A DNA stretch of 64,000 nucleotides from Adiantum capillus-veneris (lineage: Eukaryota > Streptophyta > Polypodiopsida > Polypodiales > Pteridaceae), in NCBI GenBank assembly GCA_014529385.2, contig CM043960.1, positions 72,243,910 through 72,307,909 on the forward strand. The letters are read 5' to 3'. The translations under genes and the position numbers were made by a program. The notes beneath the pieces were generated by a model. The model did not search any database and was not told the DNA's origin. It saw only the letters and a list, made by a program, of their open reading frames with translations. Shown one piece after another: positions 11,013 through 21,848 of this stretch. Every line of letters starts with the position of its first letter. Position 1 is the stretch's first letter.

Positions 11013-11583
11013 AGGGGGGTGTGTGGGCGATGACCAAAAATGCTAGGCTTATGGAGGTTGGAAAACGCCAAGGCTTGAGGGTGCTGAGGGGTTCTTGCTG
11101 AGAGAGAGGGAGTACGTGTTGCCAAAGGGCTTGTTGTGCTCCTTGCTCATCTGCCAAAGAGTGCTAGCTTTGGTTTGCTTATATATTTTCTTGCCCAATT
11201 TGCCCTACCTACTTTTGTTGGGAAGTCACTTAAATTAATAAGTGAAAAATGTCACAAATAGGAAAAATAGGCTAAATGCACTGGAAAAATCTCCTAACTG
11301 ATTCTAATGGATTCTGATGGGAATACTGATGATCATGCTGTGTGCAACTAGAGAATATGCATCTATACCAAGTGACTGGGCATGCACGGTCTACGAATAG
11401 ACTCACAAAATTGTCAGATCACTTCTAATGTAGATTGACTGGACTGATTGAATCCTGATCATGCTGTAGCTTGTCCACGGACACATAGGGTTGGATGTGT
11501 CACGTGACATGAAAACGTCTCAAACTCGACGGCCTGACTCCCTTCATTGAACTCCTTCGTCTTCTTTGCTTATTTGGTCACTG
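11013..11583. other. Flank between chromovirus copies A and D; no gene seen
   Basis: About 570 bp of single-copy-looking sequence between the A 5' LTR and the D 3' LTR. No ORF with recognisable similarity, no terminal repeats and no simple repeat. It is probably the older host sequence into which one or both elements inserted. Confidence 0.5.
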
Positions 11584-11900
11584 TGTAACAGACTTGGACA
11601 CTCCAAGTCAAGAATCAATCACCACAACACCAAATAACCACTTCAAAACAATTCACATATCACAATAGATTTGCACTGGCCCGGTGGAGTTCCGTGCCTA
11701 GAGATATTGGCCCCAAAGAGTGGCGCCCCTTTCGGTATTTCTTTATGTATTAATCAATCATCAAAGTACAAGAGTGCGGTTAGGGTTTCACTCTCAGACT
11801 GTGCGTCCAGATGCTCTGAGAAGTGAGGCCCTCACCACTAATTTAAAGGTTACAAGGGATGCCCACAAGCAGAGCCCCAAAAGCTTGAAAGCAAAAGCAG

Positions 11901-11950
<50 letters not shown>

Positions 11951-11976
11951 AGAGCCAACAAAATAAAAGCAAATAT

Positions 11977-12051
<75 letters not shown>

Positions 12052-12317
12052 TGGCCAATAGTGTAGAGAAAAAGCATCAACTGAAAATTCTACCGCAAAA
12101 AGCAGCCAGCGCATATCTCGGGACTATCGTACTGCCACGTCAGCAGGCTAGCGCATTTTCCGGAATTCTCCTGTTACCCTAGGGTTAGGGTTTCCAGGAA
12201 TTAGGGTTTGCTGAAAATTAGGGTTTTTGGCAGATTTTAGGGCTTGCAGAAAATTAGGGTTTTTTGGGCAGAAATTAGGGTTTGTGCTATCGGTAGCCAC
12301 GTCATCGCTTTGTGACA
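11584..12317 (-). repeat. Chromovirus copy D 3' LTR
   Basis: About 734 bp. It starts TGTAACAGACTTGG and ends TTTGTGACA next to a polypurine tract, so it is a 3' LTR of a minus-strand element. It is longer than the other two family LTRs because of two expanded CT microsatellites (about 11904-11945 and 11980-12049). Telo-box-like AAACCCTAA motifs on the minus strand occur at about 12180-12290. Confidence 0.87.
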
Positions 12318-12333
12318 TACCTCCCTCTTGAAA
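12318..12333 (-). other. Chromovirus D polypurine tract
   Basis: The minus strand reads TTTCAAGAGGGAGGTA directly before the LTR start TGTCACAAAG, a classical plus-strand primer. It also fixes the LTR boundary for the whole family. Confidence 0.88.
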
Positions 12334-12905
12334 GCATTGTAATTGACCTCGATTACGCCTGCAAAACCGACAGAAGCCATAAACCATCTTAGCGGACATT
12401 GATTGTTAGTACCTACATACTAGGAACACACATCTAGCACATGTACCAAATCGACAGTTACATCACATCACATCACAAGACATCACCAGACATCACAGGA
12501 CATCACATGACATTCAACATTCATTGGGATCTTAGACCATGATTTATCGGCAATGTAGCTAGCAATTACATCTAGGTTGAATCGGGACCTCATCGATGTC
12601 GAATTGACTAACTCCTATTGCAACCATGTCTATTCGAGATCAATTAGACCAAAATGCTGCAGTCATTTCGTCTATCAGTTCTTGCACTTAAGAGAGTCAA
12701 GGACAAATCAGTATCATAATCAAAAATTCCATTTCATAAAGTCATCGAGCAAAATCCTGTCAGCTCTCAGTATCCCTGAAGCTCAAGGAGACATCAGTGT
12801 CTTTAGTATCAAAATCAAGGCATCTGTTGACAAAGGAGTGGAGTAACTCTCCTCTTGTGCATCCCACTGCACCAGATCTTCGGCCAAGCTGAATTTCTGG
12901 GTTCC
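12334..12905 (-). other. Chromovirus D 3' untranslated internal region
   Basis: Non-coding stretch between chromodomain stop and LTR. Bases 12600-12900 match 1-300 of copy A at roughly 90% by eye. Contains a run of diverged ACATCAC(A) units at about 12463-12512. No functional ORF recognised. Confidence 0.65.
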
Positions 12906-13120
12906 GTTTGGAGTAGACTATGCTAAACCAAAGCATCGAGGTAAAGTTTCACTATCCAAGGAGTATCTGCTAGGTCCTCTTTCTCCATCCACTTCGCATC
13001 AAATGCAGGAAAATTCTTGAACTTAATCAAGAACCGCCTTCAAACTTTACCTTTCTTCGTATCCCTATGTGCGAAAATCTGTTCAGGAACAAGGGTCTCC
13101 TCATTTTCTTCCACTTCGGG
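12906..13120 (-). pseudogene. Chromovirus D chromodomain end (truncated)
   Basis: Homologous to 306-535 of copy A, including the AKWMEKED-like motif and the TFACD stop region. Similarity to copy A stops abruptly at about 13115-13120, where GAAACG-rich sequence begins. The rest of pol is missing from this side, so the element was truncated or rearranged. Confidence 0.75.
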
Positions 13121-13375
13121 TTGCTCACAGCGTCACCATGAAACGCGTTTCGATAGGTCTCGACAGGTGAAACGTTTCGGACGTTGAAACGTTTCGCTCG
13201 CCAAGTGAAACACAAGCCGTTTCACTAACAACAAGTTACCATAGTTTTAGTTTCAAAGTCGCTAAACGCACGTTTCGGTCTCACGTTTCAATGTGCTCTA
13301 ATTTTGGACTAAAACGTTTCGTGGTGAAACATCGCGTTTCAGGGTGAAACGTTTCGACCTTGACCCTTCACGGGC
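13121..13375. repeat. Cluster of GAAACGTTTC palindromes
   Basis: About 250 bases hold a dozen GAAACG/CGTTTC half-sites, several fused into perfect palindromes (GAAACGCGTTTC near 13140, GAAACGTTTC near 13166, 13183 and 13351). The motif is CpG-containing and occurs both direct and inverted. No ORF. It is not part of copy A, C or D. Confidence 0.7.
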
Positions 13376-13574
13376 TATCCAATAATCATCCAGGAGACTT
13401 AATTTTCATTGGTTCTTTTTATTAAGTGTTTTAAAATTAATTAGGCTAAATTTACTCTAGCCTAATTCTCATTGGTCCACTTCAAAGGTCATCCAATAGG
13501 AATTGGGTACTCCTTGTGGGCATCTGGCCTAGGGAGCTGACATGTGTCCCTCATTCCCTTTGTGTAAAGGGAGC

Positions 13575-13606
<32 letters not shown>

Positions 13607-13975
13607 CCTTCTCTCTCATCCCCTACTTGCTAGGCTCGCCCCCTCCTATGTAGGGATATTCAAAGACTTTTTTGGTCACACACAAAGCATCCAATTCCCT
13701 TAAGGTTGACCTTTGGACACAACCTTTGAATTTTGGAACCTTAGCATTTTGGATGTCTTAATGGGCTCAACCTTAGGGTCTTTTAAGCCCATTGTTACAC
13801 ATGGTTCTTCTGCAGATGGCCCCCCCCTTTGGATCCTTATTTTCCCTCCTTTGGATCCCTACTGTGGCCGGTCTGCTAGCTTAACCAATATTCCAGCTTT
13901 TTCTTCCGTGGCACTTCCCCATATTAAATGATCAGTTTAACATGAGAAAATCATTTAGGAGAATTAGGTATTGAT
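13376..13975. other. Unassigned sequence with (TG)n microsatellite
   Basis: Contains a (TG)n run at about 13573-13604 and an open stretch without recognised similarity (13713-13931). It could be the leader or LTR of a further gypsy element, because 13985-14056 just downstream resembles a gag start, but no LTR boundary or primer site is visible. Confidence 0.35.
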
Positions 13976-14056
13976 TATTAGGAGGGAAGAGCATCTCTTT
14001 CCTTACCTATGATGGCACCTTTGGTGCTACGGACAAAGTCTTGGCCTTTATCCAGA
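13976..14056 (+). pseudogene. Gypsy gag fragment on the plus strand
   Basis: Reads SFLTYDGTFGATDKVLAFIQ, equivalent to the KFDTYNGRRDNDKALAFIR segment of element B gag (about 16196-16250). It ends abruptly at 14056, where minus-strand zinc-knuckle sequence of copy C begins. Only about 25 codons, unattached to anything else. Confidence 0.6.
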
Positions 14057-14141
14057 CGGAGATATGTCCTTATTCCCCGCATCCAAAGCACTTCCCCTCT
14101 TTGATGAAGCGAGCTCTCTCCTTAGAAGTAAGCTTGGGTCG
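14057..14141 (-). pseudogene. Chromovirus C gag, zinc-knuckle fragment left of element B
   Basis: Matches 8906-8994 of copy A (zinc-knuckle region, minus strand). It is the continuation of the gag that resumes at 21849 after element B. In copy A the two parts are contiguous (AAGCTTGGGTCG followed by TGCATCC). Confidence 0.85.
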
Positions 14142-15651
14142 TGTAACTAAGTCAAACTTTGTAAATAATTAATTTATTTACGAGAAAAGAATTATCTAAT
14201 TAGTTGTGTGCACACCAGAATAGACCTAGCAGTTCTAAGGCCTCAGGTGAGCCTAAATGCGGGCCAGAACACCTCAAAGGGACCTTAGCAGAAATTACCC
14301 TGAAGCCCTAGTGATTGGGAAATCGGGTCTTCAGAAAGGGGTAAGCAGTAGCCTCAGATTTTAGGCTCAGAAAAATACGCGCGTCAGTACAAGCACATGA
14401 ATGAGATGGGGTCCTTAGAACAGTGACCCTAAGGCTAATAAAGCTAATAAAGCCTTAGGGTAAGTTTCGTTAAATTAAATTTAACGGTCCGTGCCCGGGC
14501 GGGCGGCGGACAAGTGTGAACAGGTAAAGGCGGTGCAGTGCCAGTGCGGCATTGCGCCGGCAGACCTTTGGTGTTCTCATAAAGAATCATTGGTAACATT
14601 TGTTAGTTAGTTGCACATTTTAATTAATGAGCTAGAAGTTTTTAAAGTCAAAAGTTGAATGGTTTTTAAGTTTTTAAAGTAAGTGTGCCAAGTGGCACAC
14701 TTACCAATGCAAGCTTTCACTCTCACTCTCCCTTATCTCCTAGCGCCCCCTCTTCATGCATGAAGCCTATTTAAGAGCATCAGCGCCCCCTTCACAAGGG
14801 CTGGCAGTGCACCTACCCCCCCGCCCCTAATGTGAGCGTGCTCTACGGGGTGGAACCCTGCATTGAAGCTTGAGAGCAGCCCCTTGCGACATATGTGGCA
14901 GCCTTGTGCTCCCATTGTCAAGAACAAGGGATCTCACAGTCATAGACACCTTCTGGTGAAGTTTCATCGCGAGAAGCTGCCGTAGACGCTCTCCTAGCAG
15001 TGCGGCGGTTGTAATTCTCTGTTTTCAGCCCCTAATCACCTCGATTAGGGTTGTTTTCAGCAGATCAACCATAGAAATTCTCTTCTCTCTCCTTATCCTA
15101 AGCCTACATCAAGTTTGGTGCGATTCCATCGCGAAGAAGACCTCTGTTTCAGCGTAGGGGTGTGCACAGGTAAGAATTTCAGGTTATGTGTAGAAAATTA
15201 CAGCAAGCATGTGCGTGTGCATTTTGCTTGTTTCTCTTTTGTGTTCGATGCATGAATGAATGAGCATGAAGGCAACACATAACGGAAGATGGACTCTCCT
15301 CTGTGAGAGCTTCCGATGAGCTGTGTTGGAAGATAGACTCTCTTTTCGAGAGCTTCCAACCAGTCTCGCAGAAGAGGGGAAATCCCCTAAGCAGAAAGAA
15401 AGTGGAAACACTTTCTCAGTCAGTAGTCAGAACAGAACAGAAGAAAGAATAGAGGACGGGCGTATGTCCCGTTCCTGTGCTTGTAAAGATTCTCCCTTAG
15501 TAATAAAGATATTCTCTTTATGGGGGGGGGAGGGGGGGGCAGCCCATCTTCTGGTCCCCAATGAAGTGTCAAGTTTTCTTTCTCCCTCTAATTCTCTTGA
15601 GTATTTGAAGTGCAATTAAACGTCAGTTTACGCTTCCGTATTTTTGTGACA
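14142..15651 (+). repeat. Chromovirus B 5' LTR
   Basis: 1,510 bp, TGTAACTAAG to TTTTTGTGACA. It contains a weak TATA-like CTATTTAAGAG near 14767, a G-rich run (G9AG8) at about 15522-15539, and ends one base before the primer site. It pairs with 20339-21848. Confidence 0.95.
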
Positions 15652-15652
15652 G

Positions 15653-15664
15653 TGGTATCAGAGC
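15653..15664 (+). other. Chromovirus B primer-binding site (tRNA-Met)
   Basis: TGGTATCAGAGC one base after the LTR. Confidence 0.93.
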
Positions 15665-15717
15665 AAGGTCCTCTCTCTCTTCCTTAAGGGATTGACGACT
15701 CTTGGCAGACTGCAGAA

Positions 15718-16905
15718 ATGGGAGGACGCGAGATAGAGTTCTCTCTCCTTCAACAGCAGGTGGAAGAGTTGCAGAAAGCTCTCTCCCATCCAGAAGTCCA
15801 AAAGATTCTCCATACTCTTGAAAAAGGGAAGGAGAAAATGCCGATGGGGTCGGGAGAAATCCCGCAGAACCCAAAGGCGCCACAACCAAGGAAAGATCCT
15901 TTGATTGGAACCTCCGGCATGCACGAGAGGCAGAAGAAACCTCCAGAACGTCATGTGCGGTTTAATCCAAAAGTTCAAGAGCAGGATCCCCCTGATTCCC
16001 CTCAGTTCTCTTTCATGAAGGATCTGGATGACATAGTTGCTCCGGAAGACATGTTTCTCGACGATCCGTCGCAGCAAGAAGTGCATTCAAGGGAAAGGAC
16101 TCCTGTCCACAAGGAGTCTAAGCATAGAAAGAAGGAGCACCATAAGAAGAAACACCATAGGCAGAAAACATTCAAGTCGGGAGATAAAGATGTGAAATTC
16201 GACACCTACAATGGACGGCGTGATAATGACAAAGCTTTGGCTTTCATCCGCCAATTTGAAGTTGCATTTGCAGAAGGGAATTTTAAGGAAAGATCCAAGC
16301 TTCGTCAGTTTGTACCTGAAAGGCACCGCCAGCAATTGGTGGTTAACCCTTATCCTGGAAGATCGCAAACCCCAAGATTGGACTGCTTTCAAGAAGGAGT
16401 TCTACGCACAGTTCTATCCTCCAGACTATGGGAAGAGGTAAAGAAAGAGTGGGATCGACTTTCACAGTCAGAGAACGAAACTGTTCCACGCTAGGTTTTG
16501 GGACGTTCTCTTGAAAGTCACTCCATTCAAGAAGATTGACGATTCGGAGAAGATGCGCAAGTTTGAAGCAGGTTTGCATGAAGCCTTGCAAAAGGCTATG
16601 AAGCTTTACCCTCGAGGTAACTTGCAGATACTTATGGAATCAGCCCGCATAGCTGATGGAATACATGACAAGGGTACTCCCAGGAAGATGGAGCAAAGTA
16701 CTTACCATGCCAAGTAGAAGGCTCTCCATGAGCAGACTACCTCTTCTACTTCTTCTCAAAAGAAGAAAAGAACCGCCTCCGAAGCAGAAGCAAAGCCAAA
16801 TCAGCCCAAGAAAGGGAGATATCTCTCTCCTACTGAGTTACGAACCTACATTAGTGAAGGAAGATGCTTCAAGTGTGGACAAGTTGGTCATATGAAGGAT
16901 GACTG
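15718..16905 (+). pseudogene. Chromovirus B gag (frameshifted)
   Basis: Starts MGGREIEFSLLQQQVEELQ with a short predicted coiled coil, then a basic KKHHRQK region and DVKFDTYNGRRDNDKALAFIR. A frameshift near 16297-16306 moves the frame to FVSLYLKGTASNWWLT, followed by AFKKEFYAQFYPPDYGKR (stop). A further shift leads to KKEWDRLSQSENETVPR, then VLLKVTPFKKIDDSEKMRKFEAGL, and finally the zinc knuckle CFKCGQVGHMKDDC at 16865-16906. Domain order and content are those of plant chromovirus gag. At least three frameshifts or stops (one at about 16717) disable it. Confidence 0.88.
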
Positions 16906-17480
16906 TCCTACCAAACCTCCACAACCACCCTCTTCCAATGCAGTCCCAGATGTACAAGGAAATACAACCAAGGATGGAAAAGAAAGAGCTCTTCTCAAAG
17001 CATGGGGTAGTATCAACAACCAGCGGGCTCTTATTTTGTTTGACCCTGGTAGTACAGACAACTTCATCTCTACCAAGCTAGCTGACGACCTGAACTTGCA
17101 GCCCAATCGTTTGGAGTCTCTATTCAAGCGCAATCTGCTTTCAAAGGGCAGAACTCAAACTCTACTCCAATCATAGGGAAGTTGAATCTAAAGGTCGACG
17201 ATTACAAAGATCAAAGAGTCTTTCTTACTAGCTTCACTTGAAGGATGCGATGTTATCTTGGGAATGCCTTGGCACTACAAGATGCATCCCATTCCGGACT
17301 ATGTTCAGAAAACCTTATCCTTTGCTCATAAAGGAAAGGAGTATCTTGTACTTGCAGATGCAAGTGATTGGCGTATTCTTATCGCCAATCACATTGCCAT
17401 CAAGAAAGAAATGAAAAAGTGTGTTTCAGCGTACTTGATTTTTGCAAGAGAGAGAGAGATGTGTCTGTTTCACAACTTTC
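16906..17480 (+). pseudogene. Chromovirus B protease region (mutated active site, frameshifts)
   Basis: ALILFDPGSTDNFISTKLADDL at about 17030-17095 is the retropepsin active-site region, but the usual DSG/DTG reads DPG (Asp codon at 17042), which should abolish activity. It stops near 17174, then resumes in other frames: GMPWHYKMHPIPDY around 17258, with an LVLADAS-like stretch after it. Confidence 0.82.
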
Positions 17481-18480
17481 TTCCTCTTTAGAGCAAAAAA
17501 GACTTAAGTTATTAGAAAGTTATAAAGATTGCTTTGCAGATGAACTTCCAAATGAACTCCCACCTCCTCGACCTGAGGATCATACAATTGATTTGATCCC
17601 AGGAAGTTCTCCTCCAAATCAGCCCCCTTATCGAGTTAGTCTAATGCAGCAAGAGGAAATTCTCAAGCAGGTTAACTAACTTTTGGAGAAGGGCTTAATA
17701 AGGCCTAGTACTTCTCCATATTGTTCACCTGTCTTGCTAGTACAGAAAAAGGATGGCACATTCCGCATGTGCATAGACTATAGATCCCTAAACAAGATCA
17801 CAATCAAGAATCGATTTCCAATCCCTCGGATTGACGACATTCTTGACAAGTTACAAGGAGCAAGTGTCTTTAGTCGTATAGACTTGAAGAGCGGTTATCA
17901 TCAAATCCGCATAGCTCCTCAGGATGTGCATAAGACTTCATTTAGAACAACCTTCGGGTTGTATGAATTTCTAGTGATGCCTTTTGGGCTTACTAATGCA
18001 CCAGCTACATTCAACAGTATGATGGATAGAATCTTCCACTCATATGGAAGTTTTACAGGCGTTTTCTTTGATGACGTCTTAATCTTCTGAGAGTCGGAAG
18101 ACGAACACTATAAGCATCTCGCCTTAGTGTTTGAAGAATTACGCAAACACAAATTATTTGTGAATGCTAAGAAGAGTGAGTTCTTTCTAAAAGAAATCCA
18201 CTATTTGGGCCATATAGTATCTCACAACCAGGTGAGAATGGACCCTGATAAGATTCAAGCAGTTATAGAATGGCCTACGCCAACTACAGTACATGATGTA
18301 CGAAGTTTCCTCGGCCTCTGTTCCTATTATCGGCGTTTCATTCGAGCTTTTGCTGCGATAGCAGGTCCCCTCCATGACCTGACAAAGAAGAGGATTCCAT
18401 TCCATTGGGGGTCTGGACAAAAACAAGCTTTTGAAAAGCTTAAGTATCTACTCAGTCACGGACCTGTTCTCACCGTCCCT
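17481..18480 (+). pseudogene. Chromovirus B reverse transcriptase (two in-frame stops)
   Basis: Fingers ELPPPRPEDHTIDLIPG, TAA at 17677-17679 (expected Glu), [38 protein letters not shown], palm [13 protein letters not shown] and [13 protein letters not shown], then intact catalytic FFDDV at 18064-18078. TGA at 18088-18090 follows LIF, then KHKLFVNAKKSEFFL and RSFLGLCSYYRRFIRAF. Apart from the two stops the domain is well preserved. Confidence 0.92.
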
Positions 18481-18870
18481 GATCTTCGCAAACCTTTCGA
18501 GGTATACTGCGATGCATCTGGAGATTGTGTAGGAGCAGTTTTGAACCAAGAGGGTCACGCGATAGCCTATGAAAGTCGGCGCCTTAAAGATGCAGAGTTG
18601 CATGTCTCCATATACGAGAAAGAGCTAATGGCAGTAATTCATGCTCTTTCCATTTGGAAACACTATCTATTAGGAGCTGATTTTATTGTCAAGACAGATC
18701 ATCAAAGTCTTCGCTACTTCCTCACACAAAGAAAGTTATCAGAAAAGCAGATGAGATGGGCCAACTTTCTTTCTATGTTCCATTTTCAGATTTTACACAC
18801 TTCTGGAACAAAGAATGCAGCTGCAGATGCTCTCTCCAGGCGGCCAAAGATCAATGCACTAACAACAATT
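18481..18870 (+). pseudogene. Chromovirus B RNase H domain
   Basis: FEVYCDASGDCVGAVL (first Asp), YEKELMAVIHAL (Glu), KTDHQSLRYF (Asp) and NAAADALSRR mark an RNase H of the gypsy type, in one frame with the preceding RT thumb (18127-19221). The catalytic acidic residues are present. It is inactive in practice because the polyprotein is interrupted elsewhere. Confidence 0.92.
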
Positions 18871-19860
18871 TATCATGAGGAACTAGAATCTCTCAGCGAG
18901 ATGTATCCTCAAGATCCAGACTTCGCCACAATTTGGGCAGATCTTCAAGCTGGTCACTCAAGGCCACCTTATTCCATTAGGGATACTACGCTCTATCGTC
19001 AACAAGCAATATGCATAGCTCAGCCCTTACGACAGAAGGTGATGGATGAAGCACATAATTCTCCTTATGCCGTGCATCAGGGAATTGCTTCCACCACTAG
19101 TGCCCTCGAAAGGTATTTCTTTTGGCCAACACTCCGTGCGGACATTGAAAAACATGTACGTGAGTGTTTAGTATGCCAAAAAGTGAAATATGACAGACAT
19201 AAAGTTTATGGCAAGCTTTAGCCGCTCCCTGTGCCTAACACGCCATGGGAAAGTATTGCCATGGATTTTATTACGGATCTTCCTAGATCCAAGAATGGAA
19301 ATGATGCAATCTGGACTATAGTAGACAAATTTAGTAAGCAAGCCCATTTTCTTCCAGTAAAGAAGACGATCAAAGTTGATCACATGGCTAGAATATTTCT
19401 AGCTCAGAATTTTAAACACCATGGATTGCCAAAGACTATTGTGAGCGACAGAGATCCCCGCATGACTAGTCTATTTTGGCAGGCATTGTTCGAAAACTTG
19501 GGAACTAAGCTTGATTTTTCATCAGCTTATCATCCTCAAACAAATGGTTAAAGCGAAATCGCTAATGCCACTGTTTTAGATCTCCTCAAGTGCTATGTTT
19601 CGGAACGACAATCCGAATGGAAACAGTACTTACCAATAGTTGAGTTTGCGTATAATAATACCATACATTCCTCAACTGGTAAAGCCCCCTTCGAAATTAT
19701 TTATGGGAAGCCACTCTTACTTCCTATTATGGTAACCAAAGAAAACATCTTCGCCGCAGATGAATTTGTGCGTAATATTGATGTTGCCCATCAACAAGTA
19801 AAGCAAGCGATTCTTCGTATTCAAGAGCAACAGAAGAGACAAGTACAGAAGGAATCTCAA
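18871..19860 (+). pseudogene. Chromovirus B integrase (two in-frame stops)
   Basis: Zinc finger HQGIASTTSALERYFFW...CLVCQKVKYD at about 19075-19195. TAG at 19219-19221 (expected Gln before PLPVPN). Core: AMDFITDLPRSKNGNDAIW (Asp), IVSDRDPRMTSLFW (Asp), HPQTNG, TAA at 19549-19551 (expected Gln), SEIAN (Glu). Then LPIVEFAYNNTIHSSTGKAP. A frameshift at about 19860 separates it from the C-terminal part. Both stops are explained by C-to-T change in a Gln codon. Confidence 0.92.
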
Positions 19861-20326
19861 TCTTGAAAAAGGACAATATGTCCTGCTTCGGTTTGAGAAA
19901 GCTAGATTGAAAAAGCGGATCGGCAAAGGGAAAGTTGTCAAACTTTCCCATAGATTTTACGGCCCTTTCAAAATTACAGATAAAGTCAATTACGTGACTT
20001 TCAGATTGGATTTGCCTTCTCACTGGCGCATCCATAATGCTTTTCATGTCAGTCTCCTCCGACCATATGTTGGACCTCCTCCAGTGGCGCCCGTACAAGA
20101 AGATCCTCCAGAAGTCGAAGAGACTGAGGAAATCCTTCAACCTGAACAGATAATACACCACTCGGAGAGACAACTCAAGTCGGGGAGTCTACATCGAAAG
20201 TATTTAGTCAAGTTCAAGAATTACACTCCTTTAGATGCAAAGTGGATGACTGAGTCCGATCTTAAGGACTACCCCGACATCTTGCACAGTTATGTTGACG
20301 CTCTACAGTTGAGGTCAACTGTTTAG
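19861..20326 (+). pseudogene. Chromovirus B integrase C-terminus and chromodomain
   Basis: KGKVVKLSHRFYGPFKI (GPF/Y module), HNAFHVSLLRPYVG, then the chromodomain EEILQPEQIIHHSER...YLVKFKNYTPLDAKWMTESDL, ending LRSTV and a TAG stop at 20324-20326. The aromatic cage positions of a canonical chromodomain are only partly evident. It is colinear with 320-606 (A) and 12906-13120 (D), so B belongs to a related lineage. Confidence 0.9.
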
Positions 20327-20338
20327 AACCAAGAGGGA
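20327..20338 (+). other. Chromovirus B polypurine tract
   Basis: AACCAAGAGGGA ends exactly at the 3' LTR start. Confidence 0.85.
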
Positions 20339-21848
20339 TGTAACTAAGTCAAACTTTGTAAATAATTAATTTATTTACGAGAAAAGAATTATCTAATTAG
20401 TTGTGTACACACCAGAATAGACCTAGCAGTTCTAAGGCCTCAGGTGAGCCTAAATGCGGGCCAGAACACCTCAAAGGGACCTTAGCAGAAATTACCCTGA
20501 AGCCCTAGTGATTGGGAAATCGGGTCTTCAGAAAGGGGTAAGCAGTAGCCTCAGACTTTAGGCTCAGAAAAATACGCGCGTCAGTACAAGCACATGAATG
20601 AGATGGGGTCCTTAGAACAGTGACCCTAAGGCTAATAAAGCTAATAAAGCCTTAGGGTAAGTTTCGTTAAATTAAATTTAACGGTCCGTGCCCGGGCGGG
20701 CGGCGGACAAGTGTGAACAGGTAAAGGCGGTGCAGTGCCAGTGCGGCATTGCGCCGGCAGACCTTTGGTGTTCTCATAAAAGAATCATTGGTAACATTTG
20801 TTAGTTAGTTGCACATTTTTAATTAATGAGCTAGAAGTTTTTAAAGTCAAAAGTTGAATGGTTTTTAAGTTTTTAAAGTAAGTGTGCCAAGTGGCACACT
20901 TACCAATGCAAGCTTTCACTCTCACTCTCCCTTATCTCCTAGCGCCCCCTCTTCATGCATGAAGCCTATTTAAGAGCATCAGCGCCCCCTTCACAAGGGC
21001 TGGCAGTGCACCTACCCGCCCCTAATGTGAGCGTGCTCTACGGGGTGGAACCCTCCATTGAAGCTTGAGAGCAGCCCCTTGCGACATATGTGGCAGCCTT
21101 GTGCTCCCATTGTCAAGAACAAGGGATCTCACAGTCATAGACACCTTCTGGTGAAGTTTCATCGCGAGAAGCTGCCGTAGACGCTCTCCTAGCAGTGCGG
21201 CGGCTGTAATTCTCTGTTTTCAGCCCCTAATCACCTCGATTAGGGTTGTTTTCAGCAGATCAACCATAGAAATTCTCTTCTCTCTCCTTATCCTAAGCCT
21301 ACATCAAGTTTGGTGCGATTCCATCGCGAAGAAGACCTCTGTTTCAGCGTAGGGGTGTGCACAGGTAAGAATTTCAGGTTATGTGTAGAAAATTACAGCA
21401 AGCATGTGCGTGTGCATTTTGCTTGTTTCTCTTTTGTGTTCGATGCATGAATGAATGAGCATGAAGGCAACACATAACGGAAGATGGACTCTCCTCTGTG
21501 AGAGCTTCCGATGAGCTGTGTTGGAAGATAGACTCTCTTTTCGAGAGCTTCCAACCAGTCTCGCAGAAGAGGGAAATCCCCTAAGCAGAAAGAAAGTGGA
21601 AACACTTTCTCAGTCAATAGTCAGAACAGAACAGAAGAAAGAATAGAGGACGGGCGTATGTCCCGTTCCTGTGCTTGTAAAGATTCTCCCTTAGTAATAA
21701 AGATATTCTCTTTATGGGGGGGGGGGGGGGTGGGGGCAGCCCATCTTCTGGTCCCCAATGAAGTGTCAAGTTTTCTTTCTCCCTCTAATTCTCTTGAGTA
21801 TTTGAAGTGCAATTAAACGTCAGTTTACGCTTCCGTATTTTTGTGACA
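20339..21848 (+). repeat. Chromovirus B 3' LTR
   Basis: 1,510 bp, nearly identical to 14142-15651. It has a G15-T-G5 run at about 21716-21736 where the 5' LTR has G9-A-G8. The duplicated target GGTCG follows. Confidence 0.95.

Larger units (their letters stand above)
14142..21848 (+). mobile_element. Complete Ty3/gypsy chromovirus B nested in copy C gag
   Basis: 7,707 bp, plus strand, with two 1,510-bp LTRs (TGTAACTAAG...TTTTTGTGACA), a tRNA-Met primer site, gag, protease, RT, RNase H, integrase, chromodomain and polypurine tract, flanked by GGTCG duplications (14137-14141 and 21849-21853). By eye the LTRs differ by about six substitutions and a few small indels, so insertion is young. The coding region nevertheless carries several stops and frameshifts. 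Confidence 0.96.

Noticed and set aside
11720-12061. 113-codon frame with Ser-Leu repeats
   Set aside because: It spans CT microsatellites within the chromovirus D LTR, an artefact of repeat translation.
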